Counted from the first letter of the stretch, positions 15,021-26,447 are shown. The stretch: DNA of 64,000 bases from Prorocentrum cordatum (GCA_963575745.1 CAUYUJ010021174.1:1-64000); one strand, 5' to 3'. The notes: a model not told the origin generated them from the letters alone. A program made the numbers and translations.

Positions 15021-18000
15021 TCACATGGGCTCGTCCTCTAAGAACTCATACTCGAACTTGAAGTTGTGCTTGACTCGCTGGCACCACTCCTAGAGGAACA
15101 CCGTCTGCATAATCATGAACTGTCCAAGGTCCGCGCGGATTGCTCGGCGCTGGGCCCCCCTTGCCTGGCGCGCGGAGCGCGCCAGGGATGGCGCCGGAGG
15201 CGCCGCCGGTCCCAGTAAGCCGTGCAGTGCTCTGACAGTTCATGCCTATTCCCTAGTAGCGCAGCGCTTCGCTGGAAGGTTATGACGGCGCTTCCTCTAT
15301 TCACAGAAGGAGGAGGAGGAGGAGGAGGAGGAGGAGGAGGAGGAGGAGGGGGAGGAGGAGGAGGAGGAGGAGGAGGAGGAGAAGGAGAAGGAGGAGGAGG
15401 ACGAACAAGAGAAGCCCACAAAAGGCACGGGGAGCCCGAGATCGCCTAGGCCGGCGGTGGTCCGGCAGCTCTCTCCCCGCGATCCTGTCACGATTCATGC
15501 AGGAAGCGTGCTCTCTCCCTCGCGCTGGACTCATGTTTGGTCTGGACCTACAGCGTTTCGTGGGTGTCGATGGTTTTGCGATGGAAAGCGTGACATTCCC
15601 AGACCAAAAACCTATGGACGTTCTGGGCCCTCCGGGTTGCGTTTCTTCATTGGAAGGTTCTTGTGGTCGGGCCCCTACTGAATAAACGCGCAAAAGGTGA
15701 ACATGGCCGTGCTCTCCGTGGTCTTCCTGCTCTTCCCATTGCCACAGCTCCAGTCCCGCGTACCACCGGTACACGTAAGCCAGGACTCCAATTCCGCGTA
15801 CATTTCTGACGCCCAAAAAATCAAAACCCTATCGCACTTCGTGCGTTCCCTAAGGGTCCATCGGAAGACTTGGGAATGCACGTTTGTGCTCCGCGACCCG
15901 CCTCTTGAACTGTGCTGCTGGAGCTTTGCTGTGGTAGTACCTTCTTCGAGCTCCTTCTCGACGTCGAAATAGACGTACGAGCCCTGCTCGAACTCGCTCT
16001 CCACCAGCACGGGGTCCTGATGGCGTAGGAACCAGGAGAAGTACTTTGTGTTGTACCGCCACGACAGCTTCTTGAGCTCCCTTGCAGCCAGATGTTGCTG
16101 GTAGGTCCCCTGCTGGTAATCCGCCACCGTTGCCGCGAGGCACGAGTTGGAGTGCCCTCAACAGGTACCTTGTAGCCCTCAGTCCTCAGTCCTCGGGACT
16201 GAATGCTCAAGGCCCCGACCAAGAATTCTAAAATGTTCCAAAGGGGTTCCCGCGCCTCACGCGCTCCTCGGCGCTTCCTCGGCGCTTCCCGCAGGACATT
16301 CTCGGAGCCACGAGCGTCCCACTACGGGCAAGAGGGCCCCGAGAGGCCCCTGACCTACAACCTAGACACGGCGGCAGGATGGGCCGAAGGCCAGTAGATC
16401 CGCCGCCCCCTGTGGTCTTGCCACAGGGGTGCACGGCGTGCTGGATGTTTCAGGTTTTGGTTTTGGTTCTTTTCTAAAAGAACTCCCCAGTGGGCTTCGG
16501 CCCGTCCCGCCGGCCACCCGCAAGTTTCCGAAAATCCATCTGTCAATGCCTTTGTTGCCCCAACTTTGCCCAAGATGTCCTCCAAGACGGCCAAGATGGC
16601 CCAAGATGGCCTCCAAGATGCCTCCAAGACGGCCAAAATGGCCTCCAAGACGGGTAAGATGGCTCCAAGATGCCCAGAGACGCCCAAATGTCCCCAAGAT
16701 GGTACTAGACGGCCAAAAGGGCCCGCAAAAGCATCCACAGACGGCCCATAGAGCCCTCCAAGACGCCCTCCAGGAAGGCCCGAATAGGTAAATTCATTGT
16801 TTTTCCTAAAGTTTTTGAAGGATGTTTGGCATGTTCTTCTTTTCCAGCTCTCCGACGGGCCCAGGACGCCCATGAGGTCGACCGACATCGCCCCAAACAA
16901 GCACCCAAGATGCCCCGCCCATGGCACCCATGCCGCCCATAGGCCTGACCGAGAATGCCTCCAAGGGGGCCTCCATAAGGCCCCCCCCCCCCCCCCCCCC
17001 CCCCACACCCCAAAAAAAAAAGGGCCTCCAAGACGCCCCAGATGGCCCTCCAAGACGGCCAAGATGGCGCCAAAATAGGCCATCCAAGATGCCCCCAAAC
17101 GGCCCAAACTGGCCTCCAAGACGGGTAAGATGGCTCCAAGATGCACCGAAGACGGCCCAAGATGGCCTCAAGATGGTCTAAGACGGCCCAAGAGGCCTGC
17201 AAAAGGCCTCCAAGACGGCCCAAGAGCCCTCCAAGACGCCCTCCAGGAAGGCCCGAATAGGTTAAAATCAGTGATTTTCCTAAGGTTTTTGAAGGATTTT
17301 GGCATGTTCTTCTTTTCAGCTCTCCGACGGCCCCAGACGGCCCATGAGGTCCCCAACATCGCCCCAACAGCACCCAAGAGGCCTCCAAGATGGCCCCATG
17401 ACGGCCCAAGAGGATCCCAAGAAGGCTCCAAGAGGGCCTCAAGACGGCCCAAGAGGCCTCCAAGACGCCCAAGATGGCCTCCAAGACGGCCAAGATGGCC
17501 CAAGATGGCCTCCAAGATGCCTCCAAGACGGCCAAAATGGCCTCCAAGACGGGTAAGATGGCTCCAAGATGCACCCAAGACGGCCCAAGATGGCTTCAAG
17601 ATGGTCTAAGACGGCCCAAAAGGCCCGCAAAAGGCCTCCAAGACGGCCCAAGAGCCCTCCAAGACGCCCTCCAGGAAGGCCCGAATAGGTTAAAATCATT
17701 GTTTTTCCTTAGGTTTTTGAAGGATTTTGGCATGTTCTTCTTTTCAGCTCTCCGACGGCCCAAGACGGCCCAAGAGGCCCCCAAGAGGGCCTCCAGGAAG
17801 GCCAGAAAAGGCAAAAAACCTTGATTGTCCTGAGATTTTCGACGGATTTTAACAGTTCCTTTGTTTCGGCCTGCCGACGGCCCGAGACGGCCCAAGAGCC
17901 CCCAAAGATCGCCGAAAGATCGCCCAAGAGGTCTCCAAGACGGCCAAGATGACCTTCAAGATGCCCACGCGTTCCCCGAAGGCTTTCCAAGCCGATTCGG

Positions 18001-18596
18001 GGAACACATGGTCCAATAGCTTGGCAGGTCTGGCCTCAACGTTCGGCCACATCGGCGCTTCCAAAAAGGCAGGGGGCGGCGGTGATTCGCCATAGGCGTC
18101 TTCGATAGAAGATGAAGAACAGGGTGTCTAGGTCGTACTTCTCGAACATCGCGGGGTCCTCGCTCGAGGGTCGCCTTCCTCCCTCACTTCACCGGGTGCT
18201 TCCCTGAAACAGGGAATCCCCTCACCAGATGGAGGAGGAGGGAGAGGTAGAGGAGTTCTGGGAGGAGAACAACCCATACAACAGAAGTACTACGCAAAAA
18301 GGAGCAGAAGAAACACGTACCCCCACGCACTTGCTCCTCCAACGCGCCAGTGGGTCCCAGCCAACGACGCGCAGTATGGTAGGGGCGCGAATCAAACACA
18401 TGACTCATCGTTATATACACACACACACGCGCGCGCGTACACACACACACACACACATACGCGCACACACACACACACACACGACCACCAACCAAAAGCA
18501 CTGTCCTCATAACCGCACGTCGGGTTGACGGGGTAGGCCGCCTGGCCTCCCGTGTCCGCGTGCACGTACGGGTTCCGCGGGACGTACTTCCGGCTC
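15021..18596 (-). CDS. CNOT3: CNOT3/NOT5-like subunit of the CCR4-NOT complex, C-terminal exons
   Basis: Four exons reconstruct the conserved NOT-box end of this deadenylase-complex scaffold subunit. Exon 18514-18596 reads [17 protein letters not shown]; exon about 18105-18178 reads [19 protein letters not shown]; exon about 15954-16118 reads [17 protein letters not shown], then [14 protein letters not shown] and [14 protein letters not shown]; exon 15021-15089 reads [19 protein letters not shown] and stops with TGA. The order and spacing match animal, plant and yeast NOT3/NOT5. The last join requires an AAG|GAG donor with a TAG|GAG acceptor, a GA-AG intron; a GT donor 14 nt later would shift the frame. 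The 18.1 to 16.1 kb junction is not resolved to the base. The 2 kb intron is a tandem satellite and the 0.86 kb intron holds a GGA array and a fold-back element. N-terminal exons were not found. Confidence 0.85.
15114..15246. mobile_element. Clover-leaf fold-back element, copy 1
   Basis: The outer arms CATGAACTGTC and GACAGTTCATG enclose GGTCCGCGCGGATT and two GGA-loop hairpins (GGCGCGCGGAGCGCGCC and GGCGCCGGAGGCGCC). It lies in the last CNOT3-like intron. The middle of the outer stem is diverged compared with 21454-21616. Confidence 0.65.
15307..15401. repeat. GGA microsatellite
   Basis: About 30 GGA triplets with few interruptions, inside the last intron of the CNOT3-like gene. Confidence 0.95.
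15535..15680 (-). repeat. Dispersed repeat family GACGTCCAT..GTGGGAACGCCACGC, copy 1
   Basis: On the minus strand this matches 37120-37245 (AAGAAACCC, AGGACGTCCAT, TGGGAACGCCACGC, CCATCGCAAGAACATCGA) with many substitutions. A third relative lies at 31868-31990. Non-coding. Confidence 0.6.
16560..17990. repeat. Tandem satellite of about 430-470 bp units within an intron
   Basis: Short words (CCAAGATGGCC, CTCCAAGACGGCC) build a larger unit that restarts at a landmark, TTTTTGAAGGATTTTGGCAT followed by TTCTTCTTTTCAGCTCTCCGACGG, at about 16808, 17284 and 17715, with a degenerate copy at 17835. Long Leu/Gly frames on the minus strand are shadows of the repeat. It lies in the CNOT3-like intron between 18104 and 16119. 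Confidence 0.85.
16980..17030. repeat. C22 homopolymer and A tract
   Basis: A run of 22-23 C followed by a short CACACCCC and an A run, inside the satellite. Likely unstable and prone to assembly error. Confidence 0.9.
18417..18482. repeat. CA/CG dinucleotide array in an intron
   Basis: (CA)n broken by CGCGCGCG and CATACGCG, between the two upstream CNOT3-like exons. Confidence 0.95.
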
Positions 18597-18699
18597 CTGT
18601 CCGCAGCGAGGAACGGCAGCGGTGGGGGGGAGAAAGGAAGATCTGGCGGCGAGGTCCTCGCACTCCTCCTCCACCTGCGCCGTACCACCCCTATCCTTG

Positions 18700-19190
18700 T
18701 CCATCCCTCACTCCACACCCGCCCCCCTTTGTCGTTCTCCTTCCCCATTCCTTATTCATTCTCCTCTCTCTCCTCCTCCTTTTGCTCCTCTCTCCATGTT
18801 TCCGCCTCCATCCTCTCTCACCCTCCCCTCTCCTCCTCCTCAATATGTTCTCCTCCTTCTACTTTCTCCCCCGTCCTCCCTCCCCATCCGCCCTCCTCCG
18901 TCCTTCCTACTTCTTTCCTCCTCCCACCTCCAGCCTTCATTGCTTCCACATTTCCTTCCTCCTCCCTCCTTCCTCCTCCCTCCCCCAGGAGTAATACTCA
19001 GATCGCTGCGCGATCAGGCAGGGTATCGAGAGTCTTCTCCTTTTACCCTTCCCCCTTCTCCTCCTCCTCTTCCTTTTTCCCTCTCTTCGTTCTCCGTCCT
19101 CCGTCCCCTCCTCTTCGTCCCCTTTGTTGGTTTACATTGGGCGAACTTGAGCGTATGGACAGTCCCGCCCGTGGAAATAAACAACAATAA
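18700..19190. other. Pyrimidine-rich stretch, no gene seen
   Basis: CT/CCT-rich plus strand (purine-rich minus) from 18735 to 18990, then mixed sequence. Probably intronic to the CNOT3-like gene or just upstream; no further exon was recognised. Confidence 0.5.
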
Positions 19191-19580
19191 TTGACGCCTC
19201 ACGCCTGTACGCCAACAGATAACGCCTGGCCGGGGTAGCACGAATCACACGGAGCAAAGACAAAGGCAGCGGGCCCAGAAGGGCACAAATTATACGCCAG
19301 ACAAGCCTTGCTAGAGACAGGCAAAAAGAGAAACAGAGAGAGAGAGAGAGACGAACGATACCGACCGAGCTCTTAAGTATGAAGGAGAAGCTAGACAAGA
19401 GGGATCGAGCTACGCGTGAACATTTAACTTAAGTGTCAACGCAAACTGGTCTACCAATTAAGTGTCCGTGTCAGATCCCAGTGGGCACCACTTCCAAAGG
19501 AAAGCTGAGCCACTTAGAACCTCCTCCACCACATGCAGCTCCGTCCCCCACATCACCATAAGATATCAAGGTGCGCTGAC

Positions 19581-19618
<38 letters not shown>

Positions 19619-21228
19619 ACACAAAAAAATGCGGCTCGGTTGGGCTTGGGTGCAAGTTGGGCCGCACTGCAGCTGTGATGTAAGACTACACGAGGCGTGA
19701 TACAACATGAACATGTCAAGTGATGTCGTGGGAAAGGATACGTGAATTGCAAAAGGCGATACGCCCTGGCCTGCAGCGCCTGGGTGTGTTGCGGACAGGG
19801 TTCAGCAGCAGTCTTAAACTATGGTATGCCTGCAGGCATACTCAGTACAAGGTGTGTGGCAAACTCAAAGCCCCCGCTGGCCACACATCCTCCACCTGTG
19901 GTACTCCATCGCCCCAATGAGCGTTACGAGAGAGAGAGAGAGAGACCGACGTACGCACGCAATGAACTTGAGGGGTGCGCTGGGGCCGCTGAAGAGCCTG
20001 GGTGCAAGAGAGGCGACGCTTTCGAAAATAACGTGGCGCTGGCAGTCAAATGGCACAGGACAGAGGGTAGAGGTCCTGCGGCGTGGAGCAAGGTCTAGCA
20101 CGCGATGGCCCTCAGTGGGTCTTGCGCCCCGCCGTCGAAGCGAACATGGCCAGTGACGCGGGAATTCTTTCACCTCCATCCACCCACACGTGGCCCCACA
20201 CCAACCTCCTAACCCCCGACACCCACAGTAGTAACTGCGGGCTGAGATTCGCACAAACAGGTTGAATGCCAAGGCTTGCACAGACGGCACTGGCCGGCAA
20301 AGTTGACGGCCACTCCAAACAAATCATATTAAACTGGTAACTGATAGGCTCTGACCGCACAACGGTAGCAGGCTGGCGCAGGCTGCGCTGGCTTGCCTAC
20401 TGCATGGGCGTGTTAAGCCTTGGCATGCGTGAAAGTAGCAGAACATGAAAATACTGTAAACGTCCGCCTGGCCGTTGTAGGTTTCCCGATGGCCAGCAAT
20501 AGGCCCGCTCTTTGGTTTCCCCGTGGAGGGTTTCATCTTCTCCGTGCAGTATTCAGATTGGGGAAGAGCGTATGGTCGGGTGCGAGAGTAGCTGCGTAGT
20601 GATCTACCCAACGCTTGGGGAGCACCACTGCAGCCTTCATAGCGACCGCATGGCCGACCTAGCCAGTCCAGCCTGTAGTGCATCCAGCCAGCTACTGGTC
20701 CTATGTTTGGCGCAATCGTCCTGTGATATGGGGACAAGATACTGCCTCTGAGTTCCGCGCATGCAGCAATTGGACGAACTGCCTTCGTCCAAGGGGGGCC
20801 GAGACAGCAACCGCTCTCCTTCCGATGCCCCTCCAAACCTCAAGTCGCCCGAGCCAACTCAGCCTCGGCGAGCGCAAGCCCATCGTTTTACGGTTGCTGT
20901 TGCGCGAGTCGCCTAGAGGTGGTCAGGCAAGTGAAAAGAGGTGAGGGTGAAAGAAAAGGCGCGGGTGAGAAGACAGGACAGGTATGAGTAGTGGCGAATT
21001 TAGCAGAAAAATAAATGTGCCAGGCGGGGCCGACTCCCTAGCGATCAGGGGGGCCCGATAGAGCAGCTTCCAAGTCCACGCAGGCAGTCTCGAGGTGGGT
21101 TGTAAATGTTCTGGCGAGCACACTTTTTTAGCACAGTTACGAGAACGCGGACATCGTTGCCTAAGCCTTGACAAAATGAAGACTTGTCCACACGGCGCAG
21201 GCCAGGGGGAAGTCTCTCCCCGGCTATA
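19191..21228. other. No gene recognised; short GA runs
   Basis: Unique-looking sequence with GA microsatellites at 19335-19352, 19582-19619 and 19929-19946. Open frames exist on both strands, none with recognisable domains or clear splice context. Confidence 0.4.
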
Positions 21229-21402
21229 CGCAAGAGTGACCCTGGGTAAGAGTGACCTTTGGTGCGCGACTTCTTGGGGGCCGCGGGGAGACCAAACCTG
21301 GGCGCGCAAGCAGCTGCTGCTGCCTCGCTTCCAGCCCTCTGGGGACCCGTCCGTGCCCGCACCAAAGGTCACTCCGGCGAAGGGTCCCTCTTGCGTCTAG
21401 CC
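21229..21402. repeat. Fold-back with GCAAGAGTGACC arms
   Basis: CGCAAGAGTGACCCTGGG..AGTGACCTTTGGTGCG pairs with CGCACCAAAGGTCACTCC and AGGGTCCCTCTTGCG about 90 bp later, an imperfect stem of about 38 bp. Confidence 0.7.
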
Positions 21403-21453
21403 GAGAGAGAGACCCCCCCGCCCCCCGCGAACTACAATAAGAGCAACAAGCCG

Positions 21454-21616
21454 CATAAACATAAAAACTTTGAGGTCCGCGCGGATTTCTCGGATCGGCA
21501 CTGGGGCCCCCCGGCGGCGCCGGAGGCGCCGCCCCTGGCGCGCTCCGCGCGCCAAGGAGGGGGGTCCAGCGCCGATCCGAGAAATCCGCGCGGACCTCCG
21601 AGTTGTTATGTTTATG
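21454..21616. mobile_element. Clover-leaf fold-back element, copy 2 (best preserved)
   Basis: Arms of about 55 bp, CATAAACATAA..AACT..GAGGTCCGCGCGGATTTCTCGGATCGGC, pair almost perfectly with the complement at 21571-21616. The inside holds the hairpins GGCGGCGCCGGAGGCGCCGCC and TGGCGCGCTCCGCGCGCCA, giving a three-way folded structure. No ORF. Confidence 0.8.
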
Positions 21617-21679
21617 TCACTTTTTGTTCCCCTATGGAAAAAACACGGAGTCTGTGGGAAAAACACACCGTGGGAAAAA

Positions 21680-21684
21680 ACAAC

Positions 21685-21727
<43 letters not shown>

Positions 21728-22192
21728 CGTCTGTGAGAAACACACACACATTGTGGGGAAAAAAGCACACACCGTCTGTGGAACAAAAAACACACACTGT
21801 GCGTTTCTCCCACAGACTGTCTGTTTTTCCAACAAACTGTGTGTTTTGTCTTCCCACAGTGTGTGTGTGTGTGCGTGTATGCGTGTGTGCGTGCGTGCGT
21901 GTGTGCGTGTGTGCGTGTGTGTGTGTGTGCGTGTGTGCGTGTGTGCGTGTGTGCGTGTGTGCGTGTGTGCGTGTGTGCGTGTGTGCGTGTGTGCGTGTGT
22001 GCGTGTGTGCGTGTGTGCGTGTGTGTGCGTGTGTGCGTGTGTGCGTGTGTGCGTGTGTGCGTGTGTGCGTGTGTGCGTGTGTGCGTGTGTGCGTGTGTGC
22101 GTGTGTGCGTGTGTGCGTGTGCGTATGTGTGTGTGTGTGTGTTAGTGTGTGTGTGTGTGTTAGTGTGTGTGTGTGTGTGACTGTGTGTGTTT
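21680..22192. repeat. CA array then long GTGTGC array
   Basis: (CA)n at 21685-21722, several GTGGGAAAAACACAC-type pieces, then about 330 bp of GTGTGC hexamers with GT runs at 21859-22192. Cys/Val and His/Thr frames across it are artefacts. Confidence 0.95.
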
Positions 22193-22574
22193 TTCCCATC
22201 GAATCCTGGGCAGCGGCAGACGAGAGGCGGGGAAGCACGCGGCAGGCGGCGCGGTCGCCGCGGGGCCCCCCAAATGCGGCACGGGGCGAGATGGCCCGCG
22301 GGGCAGAGGCCCGCACAGCACGCCCCCGGGGGGGGGGGCCCTCCTGGAGCTCTGTCTTGGGGCTCTCTCGAGGTCCTCGCAGGGCCTTCTTGCAGCCCTC
22401 TTGGGGCTCTTCTGGGGCGTCTTGGCGCGCTACTGCTACTACTTTTGGGGGGGCTGGCGGCCTTCTTGGGGGTCTTCTGGGATGCCTGAGGGAGACGCCG
22501 CAGCGCGGACCACAGCAGCAGGGGCGAAGAGCCAGGACGAGGACCAAAAGAGAGAGAGCACCTGGCACGAAGCA

Positions 22575-22800
22575 CGTGAGGAGGCAACTACTGGGAGGCT
22601 GTCGTCGGAAGGGGCAGGGAGCATTGAGCCTCAGATTGGGGGGCTGCTGCGCCGGAGTGGGCCCCGGATTAAGCAGGATGAAGCCGGATTAAGCGGGATT
22701 CAGCGGGAAAGAGCGGGATTGTGCGGGATTCAGCCGGATTTCGGACCAGGGCAAAATCAGAATTTGACCTCCCAGGAGTTGCATCCGAACACACGGGAAG
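22575..22800 (+). repeat. Dispersed repeat family GGATTAAGCC, copy 2
   Basis: GGAGGCAACTACTGGG, GCGCCGGAGTGGGCCCCGGA, a run of GGATTAAGCGGGATTCAGC-type decamers, then TCGGACCAGGGCAAAA and GACCTCCCAGGAGTTGCATC. Matches 51372-51605 over the whole length. Confidence 0.75.
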
Positions 22801-25560
22801 ACACGGGCGTGCAAACACTGCGCGGGGGATTGGGGCGAGGAAGACAGGCTGTCTCCCACATGAGCCATGATCCGTGTGGTCATAGAAGCACTGGGCGCAG
22901 CAGATGTCAAGAACGTGAGGTTGCAGAGGCTTGCAAAAACAGCTGCTTTCATCTAGACCAAAGAGCGCCATTGAGGCAGGTGGCGGAGCTGTCGAAAGCG
23001 AGAGGTCGTTCACAGGTGCATGAGTATGCTTATCCCCAATACGGTGCGCGTCCTGGTCGTAGCGTTGGGTATTTTGGTTTGGGAGTCGGCGGTGCTTCTG
23101 TCGGTTGCAAGCTCTCGATAAATCGATTGTTAGTCAGTTGGTCATGGCCAGTGCGTCTATCCGAGTCTTCCAAGTATTCCTCGTATTGCAGCAAGTGTAC
23201 CCGAACCTTCTCCAAGTACTCATTCAGAATGGGGTCCGCGACGTTGATGACGTTGACGTTGTTGTCGCCAGTGGGTGTCGGAACGGATCCCGTTAGGCCA
23301 CCTTCCTTTGATGCCGGTGCTTTTGGTCGGAAGTATGTCTGATGGTTGCCTGGGTCGATTGTGTGCGGTGCGTGGGTGGATTATTGGCGAACCAAAGAAA
23401 CTTGGCTGCCGATGTACCTGGTGGTGGACATACTATGGGTATCTTGAGCTGTGGTGGTGGTGGGGGGGGGGCGGTGGAATGCGGTCCTTTGTGCGGTTTG
23501 GGACGTAGTCCTGCTCAATAGTTGGAGTCGCAAGGTCTGCTTGCGCGTCGAACGCCCATGTCTCCGCTGGCAAAGCTTGCCGATCAATCTGGCGCGGAGC
23601 TTGCAAGGTTGCCGCGGTGGAGCCCGCGTTGCTGACGTAAAAACTTGAAGCCGAAGCGCTGCAAAACAGTGCTGGGTGCTGCGTGGACGAATCAATGTTG
23701 ACGCTGATCCTGTGTAGTCTGGTAGCTGTCGCCGGTCCAACATGTTGTCGAAGTTGGCGTGCATCTTGGCCTGCGCTCTCGACTGCGATTCCCTGTGTGG
23801 CAATTCTGCTAAGCTCGACCGCTTTTGCCGTTTGCCACCGCTTTTGCCGTTTGCCAAGCACCAAGTTCGACTGGTGTAGCGCCTGGCTCTTCTCTGTGGA
23901 AGACGTCATTGCGGTATGTTTCTGGTGCGTCGTCAATGAACGCTTTCTTTTCTCGTGTCGTGCATGCCACGTGGTCGGGAGTGGTTTCAACAACTGGTTA
24001 CGCTACGAAGTCGTCGTGTCGCGACCTGGCTGTCATCGGGTGTTGCGGCTTGGAGTTTGGCATCGTCGGTCGAGATTGGCGCGGCGCGCGTGGCTTTGGC
24101 TTCCAATGTGTTGGTGCTTTGGTGGGCCGTTGGTTAAGTGTGTAATACTGCTGGTGGGGTTGCCTGTGGAACGTTTGGCATCGTGTTCCTAAATGTGATG
24201 GGTAGGTATAGCACGTGTTGCCAGTTGTTTGCCAAGTGGCTCTCCATCTCTTGAACTTTCCAGCTCCAAAATGATGATTGGTGGTCCCCCTGTGGTGGCC
24301 GCTGCATTTCTAAACTAAAGTGCTCCTCCCGGGACTAGCACCTTGCTTTTAGTAGCGGAAGCCTGGCGTCACCGGACTCTGTTGTTAGGCACCGAACTGC
24401 AACAACAACGGTTCTCGACTGACACATCCTTACAACTTACTTCAAAATCGTGATGCCGCGCGAAACTGCTTCAATATTTGCAGGAATCGCGCTCTTGCGT
24501 CGGATTCTCTCGCCATTTATTCAGACGCCGCACCTTCGACACTCAGGAATCACGCTCTTGCCTTTCTCGCGATTTGGGAACCGCGCAATCGCTCGAGACT
24601 TCCTCGCGATTCATGCAGGGCTCGCGCTTCAGCAGCTCGTCTGCACGACCTGGCCGCCTGGGCCTGCCTTCTCGACCGGCCCGTTAAGGTCTGCCCGCCC
24701 GATCTGACTGTCTGGCCCTGCCACGTGCTGCCTGCTGCAACCCCCGCCTCCTGTCAATTTCTCTCGTGCTCAATCCTCATCCCTCCCCCTTGCCATCCGT
24801 CCCCTCTTGCGTTTTTGTTAGGTGTTGCGCTAAATCCACGTGGCAGGTAAAGAAGATATACCCCCAAAGGGGTACGAACGAAGACGAAGAGGGCGGATGC
24901 AGAGGGCTTGCGATATACGTGTTGACCGACACGCGAGCAGATAGAAGCGGACAGTCTTAAGATGATTGGTGTTGCTGTTGCTTTTGCTGTTGCTGTGCTG
25001 GTGTTGGCGTTTCCCTTTGCACTTGCCCTTGGCATGGGGTGCCTGTGCGTAGCTGGACATTGTGTCGGTCGACAAACTACGTGGTTGTTGTGCTTTGTGG
25101 TGCTGGTCGAACCGTTGTCGAGCTGTGTGGAGCTGCTGTCGTTTTTTCCAGCTCTCGGCGATGCCAGGCAGGGCTTGAAATCGACGAGGTCGTCGTGCTA
25201 CTGCTTGCAAGATGCCGCAATGTAAACGTGTGGTTGCTTCTCACAAGTGGCCGTACAAGTGGTACTAGTGCTGTCGCACGTAATAAACGTTGACGAAATC
25301 GTGATATTCTGCCGTGCGCAGCCGATGTCGAAGTCGACGTAGTGGTGTCGCGTAATGCAAAATGCGTGCAGCGTAACGCGAGGGGAGATCATAACTACGT
25401 GTGAACAAAATGAAATGGGAAATAGATGTATCCGAACATGTAATGGGGTAGAAGTGGGATGTAATGGATAGGGGGAGGACGCGGCTGGCCTTGTGGGCTG
25501 GTGCGCTTTGCAGAATCCCGAAATTGGTGACCTGTTCACCGAAGTCCTCGGGCACGCAGT
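22801..25560. other. No gene established
   Basis: Mostly unique sequence, GT-rich on the plus strand between 23500 and 25300. Open frames occur on both strands (for example minus 23433-23993) but lack recognisable domains, and I could not find a consistent exon structure. Confidence 0.4.
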
Positions 25561-25566
25561 TTCCTT

Positions 25567-25655
25567 GTCCTCCTCCTCCTCCTCCTCCTCCTCCTCCTCC
25601 TCCTCTTCCTCCTCCTCATCACGTCCTCCTCCTCCTCCTCCTCCTCGCTCTCCTC
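25567..25655. repeat. CCT microsatellite
   Basis: About 28 CCT triplets with two interruptions. On the minus strand it begins about 20 bases after the splice donor of the exon ending at 25676. Confidence 0.95.
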
Positions 25656-25675
25656 GACATCCTCCTCTCGAAAAC

Positions 25676-26017
25676 CTGCCAAACAACTCGTCCGGGGGAG
25701 CGTTCTGACCAACATCTCGGGGGGATCCAGCCGTGCCGATGAGAACGCCCCGGAAGGCCTCGGAAAAACTGCGCACACGCCCGAGGAGCTTGATCGCCAA
25801 CCGTCGGCCTTCGACCTTCGCCCCACGAAATCCTAAGACAGCAAAAGAGCGCCCCCGCCCCCAGCCTGGGAAAGCCTGACACGCCACCGAGCAGGCCTCC
25901 AGTTGTAAACTGGTCGTTCTGGTCCTCAAGAGGCCCATCCCAGTTGGAAAGGGGTGTGCCGTGGTCATTCTGGAAGGACGATGTGCTCCCGAAAGAAAAA
26001 CCATACTTTCGAAGCCT
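25676..26017 (-). CDS. Two exons of an unrecognised protein-coding gene
   Basis: Exon 25888-26017 follows CACCCGCAG and reads RLRKYGFSFGSTSSF and NWDGPLEDQNDQFTTGGLL, ending at CTCG|GTGGCG. Exon 25676-25832 follows a pyrimidine tract and CTTAG, reads FRGAKVEGRRLAIKLLGRVR, then SFSEAFRGVLIGTAG and APPDELFG, ending at GGCAG|GTTTTC. The intervening 55 bp intron is GT-AG, and the phases join exactly (G + GA TTT). I do not recognise a family. Upstream and downstream exons are not found; the downstream intron starts with a GGA array. Confidence 0.6.
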
Positions 26018-26269
26018 CTGCGGGTGTTGAAGTACCAGGTACCACATCCGGCTGTAAAGTGGTGGTTGTTCTGGATATCACATACCGGGATCCGGGGGGA
26101 GGTATGGGGGGGGGAGGGACGATGTTCGGGGTGGGAACCCCTTGCGCGCCGCTTCTTCAAGACCCCCTCACAGTCGGGAGGGGAGCCGAAGGCTCCCTGG
26201 CCCAGCCCCCGCCGCCCCCTCTTTGAGCAGGGACCGACCGTCCCGGCATTCCTATAGTCCTATCGGATA

Positions 26270-26440
26270 ACATAAACAATGTCCTCAGAACACAAGCCCG
26301 GTGTGATCAACCAAGACAGACTCCGCCAGAAAGGCTCCAAGAACACTCCGTGGACACCACAGAAAAAAGGTCCTTAAGAACGCTCTTCGGTAGGGCTAGC
26401 TAGGCGACCCGGGACGCTTCGCCACGGCTTGACCCCCCCG
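26270..26440 (+). repeat. Dispersed repeat family GTTCTTAGAAC, copy 2
   Basis: AACAATGTCCTCAGAACACA, CGCCAGAAAGGCTCCAAGAA, TCCTTAAGAACGCTCTTCGG, then GGGACGCTTCGCCACGGCTTGACCC. The right half is nearly repeated at 26940-27050. Confidence 0.7.
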
Positions 26441-26447
26441 CCCCCCT

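Noticed and set aside
16355-17824. Leu/Gly-rich minus frames (LGRLGGILE) and matching plus frames over the satellite
   Set aside because: Open only because the repeat words lack stops; they lie inside the CNOT3-like intron.
18380-18420. GCGAATCAAACACATGACTC as the 3' part of a tRNA gene on the minus strand
   Set aside because: No matching acceptor stem or anticodon arm; it lies in an intron of the CNOT3-like gene.
21259-22692. 477-codon plus frame and 396-codon minus frame with Cys-Val and His-Thr runs
   Set aside because: Entirely driven by GTGTGC and CA arrays.
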